From Planctomycetota bacterium (GTDB taxonomy: Bacteria; Planctomycetota; UBA1135; GCA-002686595), in contig JARGOW010000217.1 in the NCBI GenBank assembly GCA_029212955.1, forward strand, positions 558-6,760: a stretch of 6,203 nt of DNA. The letters are read 5' to 3'. A program made the position numbers and the translations under genes. Numbering within the stretch: the first letter of the stretch is position 1; each line of letters starts with the position of its first letter. Below the pieces are notes generated by a model, which was not told the origin of the DNA, made no database searches, and saw only the letters and a program-made list of their open reading frames with translations. Below are positions 1-5,472 of the stretch, in pieces.

Positions 1-82
1 CGACTACGAAAGCACTAAATGCCTAGCTTCAAAGCACTTGCCCACCCACCGGCCACATGCGCCCCACACCCGCCATCACGGG

Positions 83-111
83 TTGCACAATCGATGCATG
101 GCCCTGTGCAA
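83..111 (+). terminator. Possible terminator-like hairpin in the left-edge non-coding stretch
   Basis: TTGCACA at 83-89 pairs perfectly with TGTGCAA at 105-111 around a 15-base loop, followed by the short T-run in ATTTTG. On the plus strand this could end a gene lying left of the window. On the minus strand it lies about 40 bases beyond the stop of the 154-645 gene but lacks a following U-run. The rest of 1-153 shows no credible gene. Confidence 0.25.
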
Positions 112-153
112 ATTTTGACCGTCCAATGACTCCCAAGTTCCACGCCTTCGCCA

Positions 154-645
154 TCACTCACCGGGGGCACGGCCATACCAAAGTTCCCGTTCGGTGAACA
201 ATGTGTCCCCGTTACCGAAGTAGGAGCCGCCGAAGGGCTTGCCGGTCTCGAGGTCGTAAAAGGTCACATGGGGGTAGCCGGGGCCGGGAATCGTGTGCTG
301 CATGACGAAGGAACCTTGGCCCTGCAATACCTTGGAGTGATTGGGCAATTCACCCTCGGGTTTGGGTTTGCGCTCCACGTCTTCCGTGGCCGTGGTCCCC
401 AAGTAAAGGGTGGCTTCGTCCCTGGAGCGCAGGTCATAGGTTCCGTGCACGGTCAGGGTCGTTCCTTCCAAAAGATGGGAGGATGAGGCCAACACGCGAT
501 CGATCGTGATGTGGTCTCCAAAGGGGAAATCGCTGGCCCCGATTTCATACTCCATGGGGTAGGGATCCACGGAAAGCACAGCGGGTTCGGTGGACTGGCA
601 AGCGATGAGTGCGAGAAGGGCCGGAGTCAGGCGAAGGCAATTCAT
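154..645 (-). CDS. Putative lipoprotein of unknown function (163 aa)
   Basis: A short exported protein that I cannot assign to a function. The start ATG (643-645) was chosen because it puts a hydrophobic signal sequence at the N-terminus ending in a lipobox L13-I14-A15-C16. Cleavage before Cys16 and lipidation would anchor it in a membrane. The open frame extends upstream to 903, but that extension is compositionally odd and overlaps the divergent gene's start region. After the signal, the roughly 145 residues look like a compact beta-rich domain with alternating hydrophobic stretches (HITIDRVL, TTLTVHGTYDL, ATLYLGTT, HVTFYDLE) and a Gly-rich end (FGGSYFGNGD). No catalytic motif is visible. 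It ends with TGA at 154-156. It is transcribed away from the PEGA lipoprotein at 889, so the two may share the 646-888 promoter region. The gene call is fairly sure; the role is unknown. Confidence 0.75.
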   Translation of the reverse strand: MNCLRLTPALLALIACQSTEPAVLSVDPYPMEYEIGASDFPFGDHITIDRVLASSSHLLEGTTLTVHGTYDLRSRDEATLYLGTTATEDVERKPKPEGELPNHSKVLQGQGSFVMQHTIPGPGYPHVTFYDLETGKPFGGSYFGNGDTLFTERELWYGRAPGE

Positions 646-741
646 GGGTTGGATCCCCGTGGGGTGGTGGTGAAAAAAAACGTGTGGTTGCATGGTACTA
701 CCGCCGGGGCTTTCCGGGGTTGCGGCCGCCCCAGGGCCTTC

Positions 742-753
742 CAGGGGCCCCTG
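742..753. repeat. 12-bp perfect palindrome between divergent lipoprotein genes
   Basis: CAGGGGCCCCTG is its own reverse complement and lies within the 243-base gap between the starts at 645 (minus) and 889 (plus). A run of eight A (673-680) and a not-quite-regular GC-rich stretch are nearby. The palindrome could be an operator for the divergent pair. A chance palindrome is plausible in sequence this GC-rich. No convincing -10/-35 pair is visible in this gap. Confidence 0.25.
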
Positions 754-888
754 AAGCCCGATTTCGAACACCCGGGACAGAATTCCATCGTTTCCTGGCA
801 CCCCTCCCCCGGCATTGGCGCACGGGTTGGTGAAGAGAGAGCCCCCCGGCCTCCCAAGCAGCCCAAAAAGCCCCAACCGATCCTTCCG

Positions 889-1701
889 ATGCGACCCCTT
901 CAATCCCTCACCCTCGCCCTCCTGCTCACCCTATTCTTCTCCAGCTGCGCCACCATCACGCGCGGCTCCACGGATTCAGTCATCGTGCGCACTCAACCTT
1001 CCGGTGCCCAGGTCACCCTGTCCAACGGCATGACCGGCACCAGCCCGGCCAGTTTCGAATTGCCGCGCAAGCACACGGTCGTGGTCAACATCTGCAAGCC
1101 TGGCTTCCAACCCGTCGAAGTCACGCTCAACCCCGTGATGACCGGAGAGGGTGGCACCCACATGGCGGGCAACCTGCTAGCGGGTGGGTTGATCGGCGCT
1201 GCGGTGGACGCGGGTTCAGGTGCGATCTACGACCTGACCCCCAATCCCTTGGAGGTTACCCTGGTTCCCATCCCCGGGCACAACGGCAACTACGATCGCC
1301 CCTACGATGAGTCCATGCGGGAGTTCCACGGGGACTTGGCCCAAGCCATCCGCGACGAGGATCTCCAGGACTTTGAGATGGACGAGGCCTACGAAATGGA
1401 ACACGAGGCGTACCTGGAAGCACGCCGAGCGGCCTACGATGCGGAAGACATGTCCGATATCCCCATGGACGCTCCCGAGGAGTATGGCCACGTTCCCGCC
1501 TCCCCTGACGAGCCCGAATACGAAGGCCCCGCCATTCCCCACCAAACCGACTTGCCCCCCGGCACGGAAACGCAACCGGTAGTCCCCGCCCCCGGAGTCA
1601 CCCCGACTGCGGAAAATACCGGACCCCGCCCCCAGGCAACTCCCTCGCACCGACCGGCCCAGGCCACCAAGAAGGAAAAAGGTGTGCTGAAATTCGAATA
1701 G
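889..1701 (+). CDS. PEGA-domain lipoprotein with acidic, proline-rich tail (270 aa)
   Basis: A probable outer-surface or periplasmic lipoprotein of unknown role. ATG 889 was chosen because it gives a classic signal peptide (hydrophobic residues 7-17) ending in a lipobox F-S-S-C20, followed by ATITRGST, the usual start of a large group of bacterial lipoproteins. The frame is open upstream to 511, but that part is not protein-like and runs antisense to the neighbouring gene. Residues about 30-80 form a PEGA-type domain (VRTQPSGAQVTL, then TGTSPASFELPR and the KPGFQPVEVTL strand), a fold found in surface-layer and cell-envelope proteins. A Gly/Ala-rich hydrophobic segment follows (about 93-112), then DLTPNPLEVTLVP, which is common in this lipoprotein group. 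From about 138 to 215 the chain is rich in Asp and Glu, and from about 203 to 260 it is rich in Pro and Thr and likely disordered. There is no clear ribosome-binding site. Confidence 0.85.
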   Translation: MRPLQSLTLALLLTLFFSSCATITRGSTDSVIVRTQPSGAQVTLSNGMTGTSPASFELPRKHTVVVNICKPGFQPVEVTLNPVMTGEGGTHMAGNLLAGGLIGAAVDAGSGAIYDLTPNPLEVTLVPIPGHNGNYDRPYDESMREFHGDLAQAIRDEDLQDFEMDEAYEMEHEAYLEARRAAYDAEDMSDIPMDAPEEYGHVPASPDEPEYEGPAIPHQTDLPPGTETQPVVPAPGVTPTAENTGPRPQATPSHRPAQATKKEKGVLKFE

Positions 1702-1722
1702 GCCTCTCCTGCGCCCCATCCC

Positions 1723-1757
1723 CAGCGCCCCGGCGGTTTTCACCCGCCGGGGCGCTG
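1723..1757 (+). terminator. Strong GC hairpin after the PEGA lipoprotein gene
   Basis: A perfect 14-bp stem (1723-1736 with 1744-1757) encloses the 7-base loop TTTTCAC, starting 21 bases after the stop codon at 1699-1701. No U-run follows on either strand, so it is not a canonical intrinsic terminator. It may act as a 3'-end stabilising or U-less terminator structure. Confidence 0.5.
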
Positions 1758-1891
1758 TCGTAGCGATTCGGGGCCCCGGGGATGCAAACTTGCGACAAGC
1801 ACGGCGTTCGACGGTTGAAAGCCTAACCCGAGCACCATGCGCTCCCTAAGATCGAGGACTCCGACCCCTTCGACTTCCGCACCGAGCCCCC

Positions 1892-2281
1892 ATGAGCCAA
1901 TCGCCCATCACCCCACAAGACACGGTCCCGCCCGCCATCCTGGGCCGTAACCCGGAAGACCCCAGCGGCGCACCCTCGCAACGCTCCAACGTGGAAGAAG
2001 CCGCCTGCGCCTCACTGCACTACGCAACCGGCGCCACGGGAAAAGCCACCGTCGCCGTGTACCGCAGCGTGCAAGACCTGGACCGCGGCGGCATGGTTCT
2101 GCGCTTTGCCATCGAAAACGGGGAAGCCTCGTTCCTGCCCACCGCCACCCTCACCCCCGAGGGCGTGGACATCCACATCGCCGGCGAAGCCGAAGCGGAA
2201 GCCATGGTCATCGCACTGCAGACCGCCCTGGTGCAACTCAACGCCGACCGGGCCAAAACCGTGGGCGTGCAGATCATGTGA
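1892..2281 (+). CDS. Small hypothetical protein (129 aa)
   Basis: I do not recognise the family. The first 35 residues are rich in Pro, Ser, Gln and Asn and probably disordered. From about residue 41 onward the pattern becomes regular: a strand-like stretch (KATVAVYRSV), two more (GMVLRFAIE, ASFLPTATLTPEGVDIHIAG) and a C-terminal helix (AEAEAMVIALQTALVQLNADRA), suggesting a small alpha/beta fold. There is one Cys (C39), no signal peptide and no membrane segment, so it is probably cytoplasmic. The start ATG at 1892 is the first in frame; no good ribosome-binding site precedes it and no clear promoter is seen in 1758-1891. Codon use is like its neighbours, with many G/C third positions, which supports real coding. 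It ends with TGA at 2279-2281, directly before a hairpin. Confidence 0.7.
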   Translation: MSQSPITPQDTVPPAILGRNPEDPSGAPSQRSNVEEAACASLHYATGATGKATVAVYRSVQDLDRGGMVLRFAIENGEASFLPTATLTPEGVDIHIAGEAEAEAMVIALQTALVQLNADRAKTVGVQIM

Positions 2282-2282
2282 A

Positions 2283-2303
2283 GCTGGCCCCGCTTGGGCC
2301 AGC
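2283..2303 (+). terminator. Hairpin directly after the 1892-2281 gene
   Basis: GCTGGCCC (2283-2290) pairs perfectly with GGGCCAGC (2296-2303) around the loop CGCTT, beginning one base after the stop codon. No U-run follows. It sits between converging genes and probably ends or protects the plus-strand transcript. Confidence 0.45.
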
Positions 2304-2311
2304 AACGGCCC

Positions 2312-2333
2312 TCCGGGTTGTGAGAGCCCCGGA
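2312..2333 (-). terminator. Hairpin directly after the DUF2004-like gene
   Basis: TCCGGG (2312-2317) pairs with CCCGGA (2328-2333) around a 10-base loop. On the minus strand it begins immediately after the TAA stop (2334-2336). It lacks a U-run, like the other hairpins in this window, so its terminator role is inferred from placement only. Confidence 0.35.
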
Positions 2334-2663
2334 TTAGCTTTCCATTTCGATCTCGCCCAGGTCGCCGTTTTCGTCCACAGACAAGGCGAGCACGTATTGG
2401 GAGACATCGCCGGGCAAGGAAAAGTCGAGTCCGGTGAGCTGGCCATCCCCATCGGTGCAGAACCTGCATTCGAGCAGGTCCAAGACCTCCTCCGAATCGG
2501 GACTCTTGGACCCCGTGTGCTTCTTCCAATAGGTGTCCTCCACTTCCTCCAAGTGATGGGAGACGAAGAGTGTGCTGCCGTACTCCCCCTCTTCAGTTCC
2601 AAAAGATTGTTGGATGGCTTGGCGCGCAGCTTCTTCCACGGCTCGATGGCATAGGTCACTCAT
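2334..2663 (-). CDS. Small acidic protein, DUF2004-like (109 aa)
   Basis: A small, acidic, probably cytoplasmic protein of unknown function. The C-terminal half (TGLDFSLPGDVSQYVLALSVDENGDLGEIEMES) has the look of the DUF2004 family as I remember it, where a strand reading D-V/I-T/S-x-Y-V is followed by a D-E-N-G turn and an I-x-M-E-S end. I cannot confirm this without a profile search. The N-terminal half looks helical (about residues 1-20, AVEEAARQAIQQSF) and is followed by a strand (STLFVSHHLEEVEDTYW). Two Cys occur close together (C-R-F-C), besides C5. The start ATG (2661-2663) is preceded by AGGAGT about 15 bases upstream, farther than usual. The gene begins 18 bases after the stop of the HIT-like gene and is probably cotranscribed with it. 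It ends with TAA at 2334-2336. Confidence 0.7.
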   Translation of the reverse strand: MSDLCHRAVEEAARQAIQQSFGTEEGEYGSTLFVSHHLEEVEDTYWKKHTGSKSPDSEEVLDLLECRFCTDGDGQLTGLDFSLPGDVSQYVLALSVDENGDLGEIEMES

Positions 2664-2681
2664 GGGTTTGTTGCCGGACTC

Positions 2682-3119
2682 CTAACTGTCCTGGCGGCTA
2701 AGGAACCAGGCACCTGCGGCTTCCAAGAAAGCCTCGATTTCTGCATCCGAGTGACCCAGCGATTCGTGGTGGGTCCAAGCCCAGTCGGTGACCCTTGCGC
2801 CACTGATCGGTGGAGCATCCGCCACCTGGTCCAGGTAGGCCGCTTCCATTTTCGCGGTGCGCGGAAAAATGTGGAAGTGGATCTGGGGGTTCATCTCAGC
2901 GAATTTCATCACATAAACGCGGCCCGGTTGGATGACGTCGAGAACCAATGATTCGGCCTTGGCAATGCAATCGAACAGGTCGGCTGATTGCTCAGGGGTC
3001 AGTTCACCGATGCGCGTGCACGGGGCCTTAGGTTGCACGATGAGGTATCCGGGGATGCGGTATCCTGAGGATTGCTCCACGGTGGTGTGCTCGGTTTCTA
3101 GGATGATTCGTTGGGACAT
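2682..3119 (-). CDS. HIT-like (histidine triad) protein (145 aa)
   Basis: A probable member of the HIT superfamily, small proteins that hydrolyse or transfer nucleotidyl groups. Residues 1-40 match the beginning of the fold (GYLIVQPKAPCTRIGELTPEQ: a strand, then the L-T-P-E-Q helix cap typical of HIT proteins). The active-site strand is Q79-I-H81-F-H83-I-F-P-R87. In standard HIT proteins it reads H-x-H-x-H-x-x, so the first His is Gln here while the middle His, the usual nucleophile, is kept as H81. The C-terminus (about 100-145) is an extra helical part. ATG 3117-3119 was chosen because homology-like sequence starts there; the frame is open up to 3281 but that extension is unlike the family. 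No good ribosome-binding site is seen. It is followed 18 bases later by the DUF2004-like gene, probably in one transcript. The specific substrate is unknown. Confidence 0.75.
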   Translation of the reverse strand: MSQRIILETEHTTVEQSSGYRIPGYLIVQPKAPCTRIGELTPEQSADLFDCIAKAESLVLDVIQPGRVYVMKFAEMNPQIHFHIFPRTAKMEAAYLDQVADAPPISGARVTDWAWTHHESLGHSDAEIEAFLEAAGAWFLSRQDS

Positions 3120-3252
3120 GGAATACAGCGGGAGGTCTTTGGCGAGACGCCAGGGTAACAAGTCCCCTGTCCTGGAAGCCACGCTCGCCGGTGCCCACGG
3201 ATCGAAAGCGGCCTGTGCCCGAATTGGATTCCTCACTTCTGGAGTCCGAGCC

Positions 3253-3277
3253 GAGTGGTCGCTACGAGCGACCCCTC
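3253..3277. repeat. Inverted repeat/hairpin in the divergent region
   Basis: GGTCGCT (3257-3263) pairs with AGCGACC (3267-3273) around the three-base loop ACG. After one T-C mismatch the stem extends by GAG (3253-3255) with CTC (3275-3277), giving 10 pairs. It lies about 135 bases upstream of the HIT-like start and about 300 upstream of the transporter start. It could be an operator, a transcript-leader structure or a transcript end; nothing decides between them. Confidence 0.35.
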
Positions 3278-3497
3278 CCATAAGGCCCGGAGGAGATTTC
3301 CCCCTTTGCGTTTCGTGTTGAGAAATTTATGCAATCGGTTGGGCCGAAACTTCAAGCGGACGATAGGCTTTCGGCGTACCCCATCCAACGATCCCATGTT
3401 CCAGCTAGACGTATATTGCCAGAGGTCTCTCTCCGGCATCTCCCCAAATACATCGATCGAGTCCATTGCACGCCGTGCGCGCGCAATCGCCTTTATC

Positions 3498-3559
3498 CCG
3501 GAGTGTGCGACCCAAGGTCTCACCCTGCGGGATTCGCTTTTTAAGGGTCATTACTCCGG
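3498..3559 (+). promoter_or_regulatory. Possible structured leader upstream of the transporter operon
   Basis: CCGGAGT (3498-3504) is the exact inverted repeat of ACTCCGG (3553-3559), ending 18 bases before the start ATG. Inside it, GACCC (3509-3513) can pair with GGGTC (3545-3549), giving a two-part closing stem; alternatively GACC (3509-3512) can pair locally with GGTC (3516-3519). Two mutually exclusive pairings in a leader suggest a switch or protein-binding site, but I recognise no known riboswitch. The 7-bp outer stem resembles a tRNA acceptor stem, but no T-arm or anticodon arm fits. Confidence 0.3.
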
Positions 3560-3577
3560 ACAAGCGGGGCTCGCCCG

Positions 3578-4651
3578 ATGAAACGGAAAGTCATGCTCGG
3601 AGCCCTGCTCTGGACCCTGTTGATCACGCTCCTGCACATCCAGCAGAACGTTGGATTCAGCAATCTAGTTCGAAAGGTAGAGGTTATGCGCGGGGAGAGG
3701 CCCGCCGATCTAATCGTGGGCTTCCTGCCCGTTACGTGACACCTCACCTGCCCGGTGACCAGTTGGGTCACCACACATTCCGAACAGGGCTCCGTGTTTG
3801 AGTCCATGAAATTCACCGATTGGCCCACGGTCAAGGAATCCCTGATCGCTAAGGAGATCGGAGGGGCCTTTATTCTGGCGCCCATGGCCATGCAATTGGT
3901 CACCGACGGGGTTCCCATCAAGGTCGTATACCTGGGACACCGCGACGGCACCGCCCTGGTCGTGGCTAAGGATGGCCCCGTGCGGCGCTTCACCGACCTG
4001 CGCGACAAAATCATCGCCGTGCCCAGTCGCTACTCCAACCAGAACCTTTTGATCCACCGCCTGCTTGCCGAGAACGGCATGACGCGGGATGACGTGGACA
4101 TCCGCGAGGTTCCCCCGCCCGAACACCCCACGGCTCTCGCGGCCGGATCCATCGACGCGTACATCGTGGGCGAGCCCTTTGCGGCCAAGGGTGAAATGGA
4201 TGGGATCGGCCGTGTCCTGCACCAGACCAAGGACGTTTGGCCCGGCTTCATTTCTTGCGTGCTGGTCGTTCGGGACGACCTGATCGAGGACCGCCCTGAA
4301 CTCATCCAAGAGTTGGTCGATGGCATTGCCCGCTCGGGAAAATGGCTGGACGAGGACATCGAACACCGCATGCAAGCCGCGGAAGTGGCCGGCAAGCACT
4401 ACTACCAACAACCTACCGACCTGCTCAAATTCGTGCTGTCCAAACCCCCCGACCGGGTGAAGTACACGCGCTTGGAACCCCTGCGTGAAGACTTCGATGA
4501 GATCATGACCCTGGGCGTGAGTGCGGGCGTACTCAGTGAAACCATCGAATTCGATCGTTACGTGGATCCTCAGTTTGCGAAGCGCGTCCCTGAAGCGTGG
4601 AGCATGGACCGCCTGCCCGAAGAAACCGGACAAGAAGGACGAGTGCGATGA
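3578..4651 (+). CDS. Probable selenocysteine-containing ABC transporter substrate-binding protein, NrtA/TauA/SsuA type (357 aa, Sec54)
   Basis: This is the solute-binding component of an ABC importer of the nitrate/bicarbonate/taurine/sulfonate type; the substrate is not identifiable. The ATG at 3578 follows an in-frame stop (3542-3544) and gives M-K-R-K plus a hydrophobic segment (about 6-24), a signal or membrane anchor without a lipobox. The first domain strand is L-I-V-G-F-L-P-V-T at residues 45-53. It is followed by UGA as codon 54 (3737-3739) and then HLTC58P. The rest is uninterrupted family-like sequence: AFILAPMAM (97-105), YLGHRDG (118-124), SRYSNQN (150-156), IDAYIVGEP (192-200) and WPGFISC (221-227). 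I recall Cys at position 54 in relatives (LPVTCHLTCP), and a SECIS-like hairpin follows, so I read the UGA as selenocysteine. A nonsense mutation is the main alternative. The stop overlaps the permease start (ATGA, 4648-4651). An automatic call would probably start at GTG 3755 and lose 59 residues. Confidence 0.8.
3737..3739 (+). other. In-frame UGA, probable selenocysteine codon (Sec54)
   Basis: This is the only in-frame stop between ATG 3578 and the true end at 4651. It lies between GTTACG (Val-Thr) and CACCTCACCTGC (His-Leu-Thr-Cys), giving a U-x3-C motif with Cys58. The reading frame is the same on both sides, so no frameshift is needed. UGA ends at least four other genes in the window, so the codon is not globally reassigned. 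Confidence 0.75.
3754..3772 (+). promoter_or_regulatory. Candidate bacterial SECIS element
   Basis: GGTGACC (3754-3760) pairs perfectly with GGTCACC (3766-3772) around the loop AGUUG. The stem starts 14 bases after the UGA, and 21 bases separate the UGA from the loop. Bacterial SECIS elements lie in the coding sequence just downstream of the UGA, with a short apical loop having a G among its first two bases; here the second loop base is G. In the known system SelB binds this loop and delivers Sec-tRNA to the ribosome. No selA, selB, selC or selD lies in this window. Confidence 0.7.
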
Positions 4652-5472
4652 TCTCTGGATTTCTATTGTTGCTCTTGGGCTGCGCCATCGTCGGAGTGTT
4701 CCGACGCGGCGAACACGCCAGCCAAGCCTGGACCTTGCCCATCGGCGTGACGCTGGTCGGTCTCGCGTTTTGGCAGTTGGCCTGCGTGATCTCCGGCAGC
4801 CAGACCTTTCCCACCCCATGGGAAACCGCGGCTGCCATGGTCGAGCTGATCCAGGTGGGCCGCCTCATGGGCGACATCGTGGCCAGTTTGTTCCGGGTCA
4901 CCTGGGGCTTCTTGCTCGCCACGGCGGTCGCCATACCCATCGGTCTTGTGGTCGGCTGGTCCACGGTTGGTTTCCGGGCCATGAACCCTATCATCCAAGG
5001 CCTGCGACCCATTTCCCCCATCGCCTGGATCCCGATCGCCATCCTTTGGTTCGGAATCGGTGATGGCGCGGGCGTGTTTCTGATCTTCCTATCCTCGTTC
5101 TTCCCCATCGCCGTGGGCACCATGGCCGCGGTCCGGAACATCAGCAAGGTACACCGTCGCTCCGCGCTCAACTTCGGTTTGACCGGCTTCGAATTGATGC
5201 GCCGGGTGGTGTTGCCCGCCGCCTTGCCGCAAATCATCACCAGCCTGCGCATCGCCCTGGGCGTGGCTTGGCTCGTGATCGTGGCCGCCGAAATGGTGGG
5301 CATGAACTCGGGACTTGGTTACCTGATCAATGATGCTCGCAACATGGGTAGCCGCTACGACCTGGTGGTCGCGACCATGATCGTCATCGGCTTGATCGGC
5401 ATCGTGCTCGACCTTTTGATTCGCCAATTGGAGCGCTTCGATGAAGTCCGCTGGGGGTATGCAAACAAATGA
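4648..5472 (+). CDS. ABC transporter permease, TauC/SsuC/NrtB type (274 aa)
   Basis: The inner-membrane channel subunit of the importer, which should work as a dimer with the neighbouring ATPase and receive substrate from the binding protein upstream. ATG 4648 overlaps the upstream stop (ATGA) and has AAGGA (4635-4639) eight bases before it, the best ribosome-binding site in the window; translational coupling is likely. Hydrophobic segments are at about residues 2-17, 30-50, 84-105, 123-136, 138-160, 201-219 and 236-258. Family landmarks are PTPWET (55-60), RPISPIAWIPIAILWFGIGD (120-139), the ATPase-contacting EAA-type loop S-A-L-N-F-G ending in R-R-V-V-L-P-A-A-L-P (172-194), and AAEMVGMNSGLGYLI (213-227). 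Length is normal for the family, with an extra N-terminal helix. It ends with TGA at 5470-5472, overlapping the ATPase start by 14 bases. Confidence 0.92.
   Translation: MISGFLLLLLGCAIVGVFRRGEHASQAWTLPIGVTLVGLAFWQLACVISGSQTFPTPWETAAAMVELIQVGRLMGDIVASLFRVTWGFLLATAVAIPIGLVVGWSTVGFRAMNPIIQGLRPISPIAWIPIAILWFGIGDGAGVFLIFLSSFFPIAVGTMAAVRNISKVHRRSALNFGLTGFELMRRVVLPAALPQIITSLRIALGVAWLVIVAAEMVGMNSGLGYLINDARNMGSRYDLVVATMIVIGLIGIVLDLLIRQLERFDEVRWGYANK

Larger units (their letters stand above)
3120..3577. other. 458-base gene-free region between divergent operons
   Basis: I find no credible gene in this stretch. Frames are open in several directions, but their products are Arg/Ser/Pro-rich and have no recognisable motif. 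Base composition is visibly more AT-rich around 3310-3420 than in the coding sequence. It should hold the promoters of the minus-strand HIT operon and the plus-strand transporter operon. A TATATT at 3412-3417 could be a -10 box for the latter, but no matching -35 is seen. Two inverted repeats in it are listed separately. Confidence 0.5.

Noticed and set aside
511..888. Upstream extension of the PEGA lipoprotein frame
   Set aside because: The extension lacks protein-like character, overlaps the start of the divergent gene and would bury the signal peptide and lipobox inside the protein.
646..903. Upstream extension of the minus-strand lipoprotein frame
   Set aside because: It would put 86 low-quality residues before a clear lipoprotein signal and overlap the start of the divergent PEGA gene.
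2012..2659. Long open frames on both strands over the convergent gene pair
   Set aside because: They are rich in Arg, Pro and Ser, cross two better genes and their intergenic hairpins, and show no motif.
3120..3281. N-terminal extension of the HIT-like protein
   Set aside because: The extra 54 residues have no HIT-like character, and the family normally begins close to ATG 3117-3119.
3498..3559. tRNA gene suggested by the 7-bp outer stem
   Set aside because: It is too short (62 bases), lacks a T-arm consensus and has no valid anticodon arm; it also does not match the longer acceptor and variable arm of tRNA-Sec.
3737..3739. The UGA as a plain nonsense mutation (pseudogene)
   Set aside because: It cannot be fully excluded, but the rest of the gene has no other stop, frameshift or decay, the downstream partners are intact and overlap it, the UGA lies in a likely Cys position, and a SECIS-like hairpin follows.
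3578..3760. Frameshift or sequencing error joining two frames
   Set aside because: The signal anchor, first strand and downstream domain are all in the same frame, so no shift is needed; only the single UGA interrupts them.
3710..4819. Long minus-strand open frame opposite the binding protein
   Set aside because: It is an antisense shadow of the transporter genes; the plus strand has clear domain motifs in order and the minus product has none.
4533..5303. Minus-strand open frame opposite the permease
   Set aside because: It is an antisense shadow; the plus strand encodes a full permease with family motifs.
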